A program made the position numbers and the translations under genes. This document shows positions 1 through 8,028 of a DNA stretch of 28,726 nt, in pieces. Source of the stretch: Nitrososphaera_A sp036522495 (GTDB lineage Archaea > Thermoproteota > Nitrososphaeria > Nitrososphaerales > Nitrososphaeraceae); assembly GCA_036522495.1 (NCBI GenBank), contig DATDFS010000300.1, positions 1-28,726 of the forward strand. Direction: 5' to 3'. A model generated the notes under the pieces. The model was given only the letters and a program-made list of their open reading frames with translations. It searched no databases and was not told the origin of the DNA. Each line of letters opens with the position of its first letter. The first letter of the stretch is position 1.

Positions 1-2
1 AT

Positions 3-209
3 TACAATGCAGTAGTAATGTCAACAAAAAAATATCATCCACCTGTGGCAAGACCTGTGATTGCCACCTACAAACTGAATTACCAAAAAGGAAAGGTGAT
101 GGTTCTTGGGATATATTCTGATGATGTAATATCAAATAGCAAGTTTGACAAATTCTTTGATGGATTGCTTCTACAACATGCTCCTGCACCCAAAGTAAGG
201 AATTTGTGA
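3..209 (+). CDS. C-terminal end of an unidentified protein (cut by left edge)
   Basis: The reading frame is open to the left edge, so this is probably the tail of a longer gene rather than a 63-residue protein starting at the ATG at 18. The visible part contains ARPVIATYKLNYQKGKVMVL and then GIYSDDV, followed by an FDKFFDGLL helix. A short beta strand, a GKGxVxVLG-like strand and a terminal helix is a pattern seen at the end of class I glutamine amidotransferase-like/ThuA-like domains, but that is only a resemblance. It ends with TGA at 207-209 and is followed by a 247-bp AT-rich gap. Function is not assigned. Confidence 0.5.
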   Translation, partial: YNAVVMSTKKYHPPVARPVIATYKLNYQKGKVMVLGIYSDDVISNSKFDKFFDGLLLQHAPAPKVRNL

Positions 210-456
210 AAACTATACTCTTATTATGGATTAATAATCAGGCATTAATTGATTTAAAAATCACTATCAAAAGAATATCTTCTATTGTCATGTGGGAATT
301 ATATTCTATTCTATAGTTCTTTATTCCTTATTTCCCACAACAAGTACATGCTCAATTTATTTTGTTCGTAGTTATTGTTCACTTTCTTGCATTATTCGAT
401 AGAATGTTCTAATATAAGAAAAAGGTCTGCTGTACATTATTTACTACACACATGAA

Positions 457-1464
457 CTATTGATAGATCGCTTGTGGCTGTATGTGCAATGAAGAGATTG
501 CATGCCTATCCAATATTGTAGTAGCTGCCGTGTTTATATTGTAGATCTTGACCTTTAGATTTATTAGTTCTGAGCTTGACAAATTGTATTTGTCAGCTAA
601 AATTCTCTTTACTTGAGTCTCTGGATCAAATATGGTGTTTGCCAGTGATTGTAAGGTTACATATAGTGTTTTCAATAGCATTGAGCGCGGAATCTTTCCA
701 GATGTATCGTTTAGAATAGAAAAACTGATCTTATCTACTACCATATGATTTTGTGGAGGAGATACTGCAAAGGAATTGGCAGAGTAAAGCAAACGTACAT
801 CAAGCAAGTTAATCTGATCTAGCGATGGTGGTGATTGAAAAAGAGGAGTAGCATTTATTGCTCCACTGTTTGACAAACCCAAGATTCCATTATCGAGTTG
901 TACGAATATAGTCATAAATCCTTCCACTAGTTCTTCTTTTACTTTGATGTTAAATATGTTCACAATGTCCTTACAGCTTATTCCTGTTGATTTTTGAGGT
1001 TGTAATGTCCTTATTATCGAATGAAATGGGGAATTACCGTTGTTGACTATTACATTCAATAGTACTGTGATTGGATATACTTGTTTATTGAAAATACTAA
1101 CATCAGTATCATAGTATCCTGCTGTGAGCAGACCAGCATCTTCAGATATTACCCCACATTCAAATTTCGCAGTATAGGCTATACCACTGATCTGTTTTTC
1201 TTTATTATTATTTAGAGCAGATCTATTTGTTAAAAGAACGATATCATTAATAGAGGAGTTATTTTTAACAGCATAAGAGTTTAAATTAACACTATTTATC
1301 TGATGCTGCCTCAGAGGTGAGGATGAAGAAGGTTCTTTATCTTTCACCATCATAGCTTTACTAACTGGTAGAGATGACGACATTAAAATAACCGCTGCGA
1401 CAAATAAAGTAGATGTAGCAATAATATAAAAAGTTCCGTTGGAATTATTTGACTGACATACCAT
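457..1464 (-). CDS. exported or membrane-anchored protein of unknown function
   Basis: 335 residues starting at an ATG. Residues about 11-35 form one hydrophobic segment (TFYIIATSTLFVAAVILM) followed by polar sequence, so the protein is either secreted or held by an N-terminal anchor with the rest outside the cell. The remainder is rich in Asn, Ser and Thr with many potential N-glycosylation sites (for example NNSS, NRS, NLS). The alternating hydrophobic pattern suggests mostly beta structure. There are only a few cysteines and no catalytic motif I recognise. The next gene upstream, the secreted phosphatase-like protein, lies on the same strand but 244 bp away, so they are probably separate units. 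Confidence 0.75.
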   Translation of the reverse strand: MVCQSNNSNGTFYIIATSTLFVAAVILMSSSLPVSKAMMVKDKEPSSSSPLRQHQINSVNLNSYAVKNNSSINDIVLLTNRSALNNNKEKQISGIAYTAKFECGVISEDAGLLTAGYYDTDVSIFNKQVYPITVLLNVIVNNGNSPFHSIIRTLQPQKSTGISCKDIVNIFNIKVKEELVEGFMTIFVQLDNGILGLSNSGAINATPLFQSPPSLDQINLLDVRLLYSANSFAVSPPQNHMVVDKISFSILNDTSGKIPRSMLLKTLYVTLQSLANTIFDPETQVKRILADKYNLSSSELINLKVKIYNINTAATTILDRHAISSLHIQPQAIYQ

Positions 1465-1708
1465 ATTATGATTATTTAACCGTAATCATCTTGACAATAA
1501 TTTATACTATCGTCGCCTAGATATGCCAAATTGGTATTTTTTAACCATGGCAGATATAGAATGGATGTCTAGTCCTTCTTCAAAAGAAATAGCTTCTTTT
1601 ATATGATGGTGGTCGTCGTTTCTGTTGCTACCATCGTTAGAAGTCATCGGAGCAGCTTAAAATTCCCACTTTACAATCACATTTTTCATCTCATACTTGC
1701 TTATGAAT

Positions 1709-3247
1709 TCATTTCTCTAACCCTCTTAAAGGATCAAGAAACAGTTTCTTTGCAAAATGACTAGTTGTAAAATCAAACATGTCCAGAAGTGAGCCTGCTT
1801 TTTCGTCAAAAGATTGTTTTGCAATTCTACCTAGATGCCAATTATCCTCAATAAAACGTAGGATAGATGACTGGTCGATTACTGAATGACTAACATAGTT
1901 TATTTTTGCATACGGAGACAATATCAGCAATGGTAGGCGTGCACCATATCCGCATCTGTCTTGGTAAGCACTAGCAGGAGCATGACCGCAGAGTAGATTA
2001 GGTCCAAGAAGTGCATCGTTTACAGGATCATTAGATTGACTTATTATAGGAGGCATTGCATGGTCGTACCAGCCGCCAGAATCATCATAGGCAATGATAA
2101 TAGCAGTATTATTCCATTCTGGCAATCTTTGCAAGTGATTGATGGTATCTACTAGAAATGCTTGCTCGTCTATTGGATCAGAGTATCCTGGATGTCCTGT
2201 CTGATACATAGAGGCTTTGAGGAAGCTGACTGCAGGTAAATTACCAGCAGCAATGGTATTCCAGAAATCAGATAAATCGTATTGGTGGTTAGCATGATCT
2301 GTTTTTCCAACCATTAAAACTGAAGTTGGAGGAAGATGATGTGGATTAGCTGTAGAGTTGTAGTATTGAAATGGCTCATGATGTACCACATAATCGGTAA
2401 TATTCTTGCCTGCAATGTTCTCATGTGAGGCATCACAAACAGCCTTGTTGTTAGAAGTGCCAGATGGCTTGAAACCCCCTTGAAACCAACCCCAGGTTAT
2501 ACCTTTTTCATTCATAAAATCGCCTATATTCTGTCCTGCCATGGATATTGTTTTACCTCTAGAACAATCATCGTAAACTGAATCTATATCTCCTATTAAA
2601 GTACCGTTAGCTACATTTTTCGGTATGTTAAGTGGCATGGCACCGTATGTTTGACCCGCGATAAGGTTGATATGGCCTGGAAGAGAGGGACCAATATTGG
2701 AGCTATGGAAATTATCACTCATTGCAAAGTGTTGAGCATAGTTCCATAATGCAGTCACAGTATTACCATCAAAGTAGCCCATTACCAGTTTAGGATCACA
2801 ATTTTTTTGGGATGATAATCCGGAGTTCTGAACAAATTTATCCATAAGACCACCGTCAAAAGATTTCTGAATTGCTGTGTACCCGTGGTCTGGATCACAT
2901 GAGGCTACTGTTGCAGATTGGGATTTATCCAGGCGGAATGGATTTGCCAAATTTGTATTACTAGTCAACAAACCTGGTGTAGTTAGACCATTTGTGGAGG
3001 GTGTATCAGGCAAAGGTGAAAAATGAGGCTCATCAACTGGATTTATAGCGTTGGGATAAGTAGCAAAGTAGTGATCGAAGGCAACGTTTTCCTGAAATAT
3101 AACAACAAGATGTTTGATAGGTGTAGTGGATGTAGAAGTGGTGATAGTAACAGCTGTTGCCACTGATACTAAAGAAGTACCAGATAAAATCAATGATATT
3201 ACTACTAAATCTAGAACAACCACAGTTGTTAATTTTTCCTTGTTCAA
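1709..3247 (-). CDS. secreted phosphoesterase, phospholipase C / acid phosphatase family
   Basis: 512 residues. The N-terminus has a lysine-containing start and a hydrophobic stretch (about residues 8-32), consistent with export. The mature part begins with KHLVVIFQENVAFDHYFATYP, the diagnostic first metal/nucleophile region of the PF04185 phosphoesterase family (phospholipase C, AcpA-type acid phosphatases). Later family blocks are present: NFHSSNIGPSLPGHINLIAG, the GKTDHANHQYDLSDFW stretch, IIAYDDSGGWYDH, and GYGARLPLLILSPYAK followed by FIEDNW. The length is normal for the family. Likely role: hydrolysis of phosphate esters outside the cell, possibly phosphate scavenging; the substrate cannot be read from sequence. 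The start is TTG, because an in-frame TAA lies just upstream and no ATG precedes the signal segment. Confidence 0.88.
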   Translation of the reverse strand: MNKEKLTTVVVLDLVVISLILSGTSLVSVATAVTITTSTSTTPIKHLVVIFQENVAFDHYFATYPNAINPVDEPHFSPLPDTPSTNGLTTPGLLTSNTNLANPFRLDKSQSATVASCDPDHGYTAIQKSFDGGLMDKFVQNSGLSSQKNCDPKLVMGYFDGNTVTALWNYAQHFAMSDNFHSSNIGPSLPGHINLIAGQTYGAMPLNIPKNVANGTLIGDIDSVYDDCSRGKTISMAGQNIGDFMNEKGITWGWFQGGFKPSGTSNNKAVCDASHENIAGKNITDYVVHHEPFQYYNSTANPHHLPPTSVLMVGKTDHANHQYDLSDFWNTIAAGNLPAVSFLKASMYQTGHPGYSDPIDEQAFLVDTINHLQRLPEWNNTAIIIAYDDSGGWYDHAMPPIISQSNDPVNDALLGPNLLCGHAPASAYQDRCGYGARLPLLILSPYAKINYVSHSVIDQSSILRFIEDNWHLGRIAKQSFDEKAGSLLDMFDFTTSHFAKKLFLDPLRGLEK

Positions 3248-3766
3248 TAGATGCAGTTGTATTGTAACTTATTTATGCTTTCATACTACTAAGCGTAAAT
3301 TCACATTAATAATGAAGCTCTCTTGCTCGATCTCCTTGGTTTGAATGTTATTGTTACTACTTTGTAGATATTTCCAGTAACATTTGTGCTAACTCGCATG
3401 GAACTAATCACTGCATCATCATGTCATATTTTAAGTTCATGGTAATCCCAACGATCTTGTGATTCTGCTCTTTAAGCCATAATCTTGGTAGGGGGGATCT
3501 GGGGGCTACTTTCTGAACAGGTCCTATGTCGACAGTTTTTAATGGACTTGGAGAGCCGAATAGAATCCCTGCTAATGGAGGGGTACAGTCTATTGATGTT
3601 GAGCTATGTAATAGACATTCTAATATGCCCGCAACCAGGAGGGTTTGGGTCAAGCATCAAAGCAGATATTCATGCAGTAAAATACCTATTAACATGAATT
3701 GAAAGATCTTATTCCCAACCCATGATAGAAAGAAATATGTCTAGGTTCATTTTTTCAGTGTTTTTA
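3248..3766. other. gap with competing short reading frames
   Basis: About 520 bp between the phosphatase and the dodecin. In 3408-3697 open frames exist on both strands: an 81-codon minus frame, a 70-codon plus frame, and a second plus frame from an ATG at 3524 whose 58-codon translation (beginning MSTVFNGLGEPNRIPANGG) looks the most protein-like but is preceded in frame by a TGA. None has a recognisable domain. The stretch is slightly richer in G+C than its surroundings, which suggests former coding DNA. Confidence 0.35.
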
Positions 3767-3982
3767 ATGACACATGTTGCAAAAATAATAGAGATAGTTG
3801 GTAGTTCTGAGAAAAGCTGGCAGGATGCAGCACAAGCTGCATTAAACGAAGCCAAGAAGACGATACACGGCATAACTGGAGTAGAAGTTGGAGATATGAC
3901 TGCAAAAGTAGATCCAAACAACGGGAATATCACAGAATATCATACAGCTGTCAAAATAGCATTTGGTGTAGAACATAGTTAA
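3767..3982 (+). CDS. dodecin-family flavin-binding protein
   Basis: From the ATG at 3767 the product is 71 residues, the usual dodecin length; the frame stays open back to an ATG at 3722, but that extension (RFIFSVFL) has no counterpart in the family. The sequence shows the beta1 strand HVAKIIEIVGSS, the conserved KSWQDAAQAALNEAKKTIHG helix with the flavin-stacking Trp, and the last two strands with the EYHTAVKIAFGVE ending. Dodecins form hollow dodecamers that bind riboflavin, lumichrome or FMN and buffer free flavin. It stands alone, with gaps of about 500 bp on each side. Confidence 0.9.
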   Translation: MTHVAKIIEIVGSSEKSWQDAAQAALNEAKKTIHGITGVEVGDMTAKVDPNNGNITEYHTAVKIAFGVEHS

Positions 3983-4532
3983 TATTTAGGCCATAGTAAG
4001 CGGCTATTGTCAATATCGCTCTACTGTATGGAATTATCTTAGTAGCAATACTAAAAGTATTACCACATACGTATTAACATAAAATAAGATAAATAGTACA
4101 GCAAGAGTTCATAATTTCTTCCATAGATGAAAACACATATAGCGCACATAATTGAATTTTACATTATCAGAGCTGTAACTCATAATTGACTTTTATGAAA
4201 TAAACATGGAGAATGACTGTATTTTTACCTTATACAATGTAGCACTAACAATCGCTAACGTTTATGTTAATGTGTAGGAGCTCTAGGTTCGTGTGATGTT
4301 CCTCTGCCTGTCAATGTACCAGTATAATCGCCCATATCTTCCAGGAAAGTCAAAATCGTTTAATGTTTTGACAATGTCAAGTGTTTAGCCTCATATTTGT
4401 TAAGTAATGAGTGTCTTTATCATATTTTTTCTTTTTCTTGAATTAATTTTTGACATCATATATACATAGCGTCAGAGCAAAAAGATTTTTGTTATAAAAC
4501 CATTATATTTGATAAAGAATCATCTTTTAAAA
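3983..4532. other. AT-rich intergenic region
   Basis: About 550 bp with no convincing gene. The only protein-like stretch is a 28-codon minus-strand frame at about 4275-4360 that would start at TTG; I do not call it. The last 100 bp are T-rich and probably carry the promoter of the exported protein that starts at 4533. Confidence 0.4.
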
Positions 4533-5057
4533 ATGCTGAAGAAAATTATATCTACGGACCTATCTGGTATTGATAATAGATCCAAAATACAATCTCCAAA
4601 AAAGCTTTCACTAATAGCCATAATGATATCCTTAATGCTGGTGGCTATATTGATATCTACAATCCCAGTACATTCGGCATATGCTCAAAACACAAATACA
4701 AATACACTCGGTGAGGTAACAAATCTGACAATCAATGGTAAAAACTACCCAATTAAATACAATATTACTACCGGTAAACTTTTAGGTCTTGTTGAAGATA
4801 AAGACAAGACCACACTCATAGCTATCTTATCAACTCTATCTGATAAGGGAACTTTGACTATTGAAATTCCAAGAAATATACTAGATGACAAAGGTCAATC
4901 CAATGCTGACGCTAAATATACAGTGCATGTAGATGGTAAAGATGCAACTTTTAGAGAAACATCGAATAATAAAACAGCAAGAACATTATCTATTGACTTT
5001 AACAAGGATGCCAGGATGATAGAAATTATAGGTACTCAAGCCACGCAACCACAATAA
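4533..5057 (+). CDS. small exported protein of unknown function
   Basis: From ATG 4533 the product is 174 residues; the frame could also begin at TTG 4509. It has a charged N-terminus, a hydrophobic core (LSLIAIMISLMLVAILIST) and a probable signal peptidase site after HSAYAQ. The mature domain of about 125 residues starts with a NTNT linker and continues as alternating strands: VTNLTINGKNYPIKYNITTG, LLGLVEDKDKTTLIAIL, GTLTIEIPRNILDD and YTVHVDGKDATF. This is a compact beta sandwich pattern that, from memory, is common among secreted thaumarchaeal proteins. No catalytic residues are apparent. Probably a cell-surface or secreted factor; function not assigned. Confidence 0.78.
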   Translation: MLKKIISTDLSGIDNRSKIQSPKKLSLIAIMISLMLVAILISTIPVHSAYAQNTNTNTLGEVTNLTINGKNYPIKYNITTGKLLGLVEDKDKTTLIAILSTLSDKGTLTIEIPRNILDDKGQSNADAKYTVHVDGKDATFRETSNNKTARTLSIDFNKDARMIEIIGTQATQPQ

Positions 5058-5195
5058 TCAAGATCGACCTAGAAGTCTAATGTCGGTTTTTCAGATGGGC
5101 CAGAGAACATCATTGTGGATATCCGATGTCGAATATAGTATTAGAATAGAAGCCAAAAATAAACAAATTCGATATGAATTCTTTTCATATGTTGA

Positions 5196-5376
5196 TTGAA
5201 AAACAGCAAAACAACAGCACTACTACTAGCTGCAATATTCATTCTCCTGCTTCCTTACTGCAGCGTTTGTTGCTGTCACTAGCCAATTTGAGCAGAAAAC
5301 ATTCCCACAAAGTTCAAGTTCAAACCCATTGGGTAGTATCCATGTAATAGGGGGCTTTTTGGTGGTAGATGATTAA
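5196..5376 (+). pseudogene. frameshifted remnant of a small exported protein
   Basis: From a TTG at 5196 the frame reads LKNSKTTALLLAAIFILLLP, a clear signal-peptide core, then breaks up. A second frame takes over near 5254 and reads TAAFVAVTSQFEQKTF, a plausible continuation of the signal and mature start, running to a TAA at 5374-5376. The 181-nt span is one base more than a whole number of codons, as expected for a single frameshift. It could also be a sequencing error. No family can be named. Confidence 0.45.
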
Positions 5377-5672
5377 ATTATTATTGCCAGCCAGTACAGA
5401 ACAATCAAAAAACTTGCCGTAATGGTGAGAACCAAAATTTTTTCAATAAATATTAAATTAAGCCAAACAAAAACCTTAACAGTATTATCAGAACTATTAT
5501 GCCTACAATAACGTAAATTAGATACCAAATCGTCATATCGGTTGTTTAACGGCAACATGAATAATAAGGAATTTCTCTAACTCATAGTATAGATTGTTAC
5601 TCATAAACACCTGGGAAAGATTTTCTGATTCAATCGAATAAAAAAAACTCAATTGTAGTATTTATCCATCAG

Positions 5673-5990
5673 ATGATTTTATCGAGTATACACATAAGGT
5701 ATACACACCCAAAATTACAATCTGTGATTGAATGTTGTAGAACAAATGTAATGAAAAATGTTGATTCATATATTAGAGATTTATTACTAATTCCAAAAGA
5801 TAAGAAATTAAAATTGTTGAATGTCAACTAACCAATTATTACCATTCTTTATAGCATCAAATTACTTTCTCAAAAGATTCAAAAACTTAATTTTTCTCTT
5901 GAAGTCTGGTTTGACATATCGAGTAGACTTTTCAATCGTAACAGTACAAGTATGCAGGTTGAATCGTTATTGTCAAAATTCGAAACTTGA
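5673..5990 (+). pseudogene. coding-like frame interrupted by an in-frame TAA
   Basis: A frame opens with ATG at 5673 and reads 52 codons (including KNVDSYIRDLLLIPKDKKL) to a TAA at 5829-5831, then continues in the same frame for another 52 codons (LLSQKIQKLNFSLEVWFDIS, ending VESLLSKFET) to a TGA at 5988-5990. Both halves show amphipathic helix patterns and low repeat content, which suggests one former protein of about 105 residues broken by a nonsense mutation. Alternatively the first half is a real 52-residue protein. No family recognised. Confidence 0.35.
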
Positions 5991-6176
5991 TGGCATATCG
6001 TATGGCATATCTAAGCAATTTTTATTCCCATTGTAATGAACTACTTTGGATTTTGGAACCATCTATTCATGTGACTTTATGACTCATATTATTGTGAAAT
6101 TATCCTGATATTGTGACATTAAATTTCCAAATGAGCATGCGTCCCATCCCAGTCAAGAGACTGCAATAAACACTGA

Positions 6177-6282
6177 ACTTCAAATAAAGAAAGACAAGAA
6201 ATTGCAGCAGAAAAACAGGCAGATAAATATACAGAAAAGATCTCGAACATGGAAGATTTAACAACTCAATTTACCAATTAAG
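6177..6282 (+). pseudogene. short coding-like fragment
   Basis: Between an in-frame TGA and a TAA, the plus strand reads a hydrophilic helix-like stretch (KERQEIAAEKQADKYTEKIS, then NMEDLTTQFTN). It has no start codon at its head and is flanked by stops in all frames, so it is more likely a relic of a larger coiled-coil or helical protein than a gene. Confidence 0.25.
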
Positions 6283-6613
6283 ATATCTTGTCTGAAATTA
6301 GTACAATAATAGATTGCATAGGATTTGTGAAGTTAATGGAACAATAGTCCATTGCAAGAAGAGCTCTACCTACAAAATTAAGATATTATGCGAAGGCTCT
6401 ACATTTTTGTACTATCTATAGATTTGAAAAATGTTACAGCAGTATGAAATCAACTTGTAGCAGCTACTTTTCATATTACAACAAACAAAAATTATAATAT
6501 AAACATATGAAACCAGAGTTTATTAAAAAACTTACAAAACAATCTGAAAATGAGACGTCAAAGTATGGAATGAAAGTTATTTAAGGTATAAAATTATAAT
6601 TAATATCACCACT

Positions 6614-6748
6614 ATGTGTGACTTCATAGGTTATGAGATCAGAGACAAACACGGGATGAAGAACAAGATTGTTGAAGAGGAAGACTGGGAAGCTGAACCA
6701 GAACTTGAAAAGGTACAGGAAGAACAGCCTGTTACGATGACCCAGTAA
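6614..6748 (+). CDS. possible 44-residue acidic protein
   Basis: From ATG 6614 a frame of 44 codons encodes a very acidic C-terminal half (KIVEEEDWEAEPELEKVQEE). A hydrophobic 82-codon frame lies opposite on the minus strand, but a hydrophobic product is the expected shadow of acidic GAA/GAG-rich coding on the other strand, so the plus strand is preferred. No domain or conserved motif can be named, and it may be one more decayed piece in this gene-poor stretch. Confidence 0.3.
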   Translation: MCDFIGYEIRDKHGMKNKIVEEEDWEAEPELEKVQEEQPVTMTQ

Positions 6749-6942
6749 ATCAACGATACACAGCGATGCAAACTTGCTGACGTAGAAAGTACAACTCTTC
6801 ATTTCTTTTTTCAAGGATGTGGCTAACAAACTCTATCCTTTAACGAATTGATTAAATGATTCTTGTTAGAGGATAAGCAGATGCTTAAAATTTAAATGGT
6901 CTTCATCTTCATTAATTATAGTTAAAGAATTAGTGAGCTAGC

Positions 6943-7014
6943 GATGGCAGTAAGATCGATCAATCAGGATTAAAGACAGGCATTTTAGAATTGATACAAA
7001 ACGTTGAAATGTGA
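6943..7014 (+). pseudogene. coding-like fragment
   Basis: The plus strand reads DGSKIDQSGLKTGILELIQN then VEM and a TGA at 7012-7014. Upstream, the frame is closed by TGA and TAG with no start codon between. It looks like the tail of a former gene. No family recognised. Confidence 0.2.
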
Positions 7015-7021
7015 ATAGTTC

Positions 7022-7213
7022 TTATTGCCTGGATTTATCTCCTGTTTTAACTTCCATATGTTCATTGACGCCAATTTTTTTCTTGCTCACTGGCTCTTCA
7101 TTACTACAAGTAAGAGGTTCGCCGGTGTCGTAATCGTTGACATTTGTGGATAATTCTAAGGATCTAAGCTCTTTATTGTCATTAAAGTCCACCTTGGACT
7201 GTTTCTTTGACAT
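7022..7213 (-). CDS. small hydrophilic protein of unknown function
   Basis: A 63-residue frame beginning MSKKQSKVDFNDNKELRS, rich in Lys, Asp, Glu and Asn, with a single Cys and no hydrophobic core, so probably disordered. An AT-rich element (TTTAAATTTA) lies directly upstream of the ATG on its strand. It is the only intact frame over 60 codons in this stretch with an ATG start and a normal composition, but nothing else supports it. It may be a lineage-specific gene or a chance frame. Confidence 0.35.
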   Translation of the reverse strand: MSKKQSKVDFNDNKELRSLELSTNVNDYDTGEPLTCSNEEPVSKKKIGVNEHMEVKTGDKSRQ

Positions 7214-7564
7214 CTAATAAATTTAAATCAAAAGACTGATTTATTTCTATACCCTTTTTCATCATGTTGTATATGGGTTGGATGTCATTATTATGCTATT
7301 GCAATAATGTCGTTAGGTTCGTATTTAAATTTTTATTACTCGTCAGTATTGTTAACGGGGACGTTTCTTTGCATTGTTAACATCGTTTTTTCAATTCCTC
7401 CGTCGACAGCCTGTTTACGGTGTAAGTGCTGAACTGGTTGATATGTTAACCGGATTGCTTTACATGTTTAGATGGTAGCAGCTTAGTAACATATGTCAAC
7501 AAAATTTAAGTAGACCTAAGCTTAAATATTGCATCCTTCCTTAGAATTATTATAATAACAATCA

Positions 7565-8011
7565 ATGATAGATTATACTGGTAGTAGCATTAAAGACAGC
7601 AGAGGACACAAAATCCGCTATATCACTTCAACTAGCACCAAACCTGGTTCCGATGTTCAAAGATAGGTGAACAATCTATGCTACACTTACATATATTAAA
7701 CATACTCAAATATTCAAATATATATTAAAAGATCCTATACAAGCAAGGATCCATTGGGAAGTCATTATCAAAAAAGCCAATGGTGCACCGATTGTATTAG
7801 GATATGATTTATTAATTATTCATAACATTTGGAAAACAATTATTGATGCCTTCCTGTTTGCCAAAGCTAGGACTGTAGCATTGCTTTGGGCAGGATGATT
7901 ATCCAATTTGCCAGAATGAATATTTCGGAATTGCGGTATGCTTTACATGCTAAATTAACTGCTTATGAGTCTTCTACTGTAACATTGAACAAGTATATAG
8001 AAGAGCGATAG
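7565..8011 (+). pseudogene. three coding-like fragments in shifting frames
   Basis: Fragment 1 (7565-7666) starts with ATG and encodes 33 residues (MIDYTGSSIKDSRGHKIRY onward), preceded by an AT-rich box. Fragment 2 (7671-7898) is in another frame, has no start codon, and encodes a helix-rich hydrophobic stretch (IHWEVIIKKANGAPIVLGYD, later FLFAKARTVALLWAG). Fragment 3 (7895-8011) starts with ATG overlapping the TGA of fragment 2 (ATGA) and encodes 38 residues (NISELRYALHAKLTAYESS). The frames run 2, 0, 2, compatible with one ancestral gene of about 145 codons with two frameshifts, or with two tiny genes. It ends 17 bp before the convergent HMG-CoA synthase. Confidence 0.35.
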
Positions 8012-8028
8012 ATGTGGCTAGGGTTATA

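Noticed and set aside
5373..5558. 61-codon minus frame with a hydrophobic end
   Set aside because: No start context, no family, and AT-rich DNA readily yields such frames.
5821..6036. 71-codon plus frame
   Set aside because: A neighbouring plus frame over the same bases (5673-5990) reads more like protein; this one has poor composition and no promoter.
6581..6829. 82-codon hydrophobic minus-strand frame
   Set aside because: It is opposite an acidic plus-strand frame; the apparent membrane character is explained by reverse reading of GAA/GAG codons.
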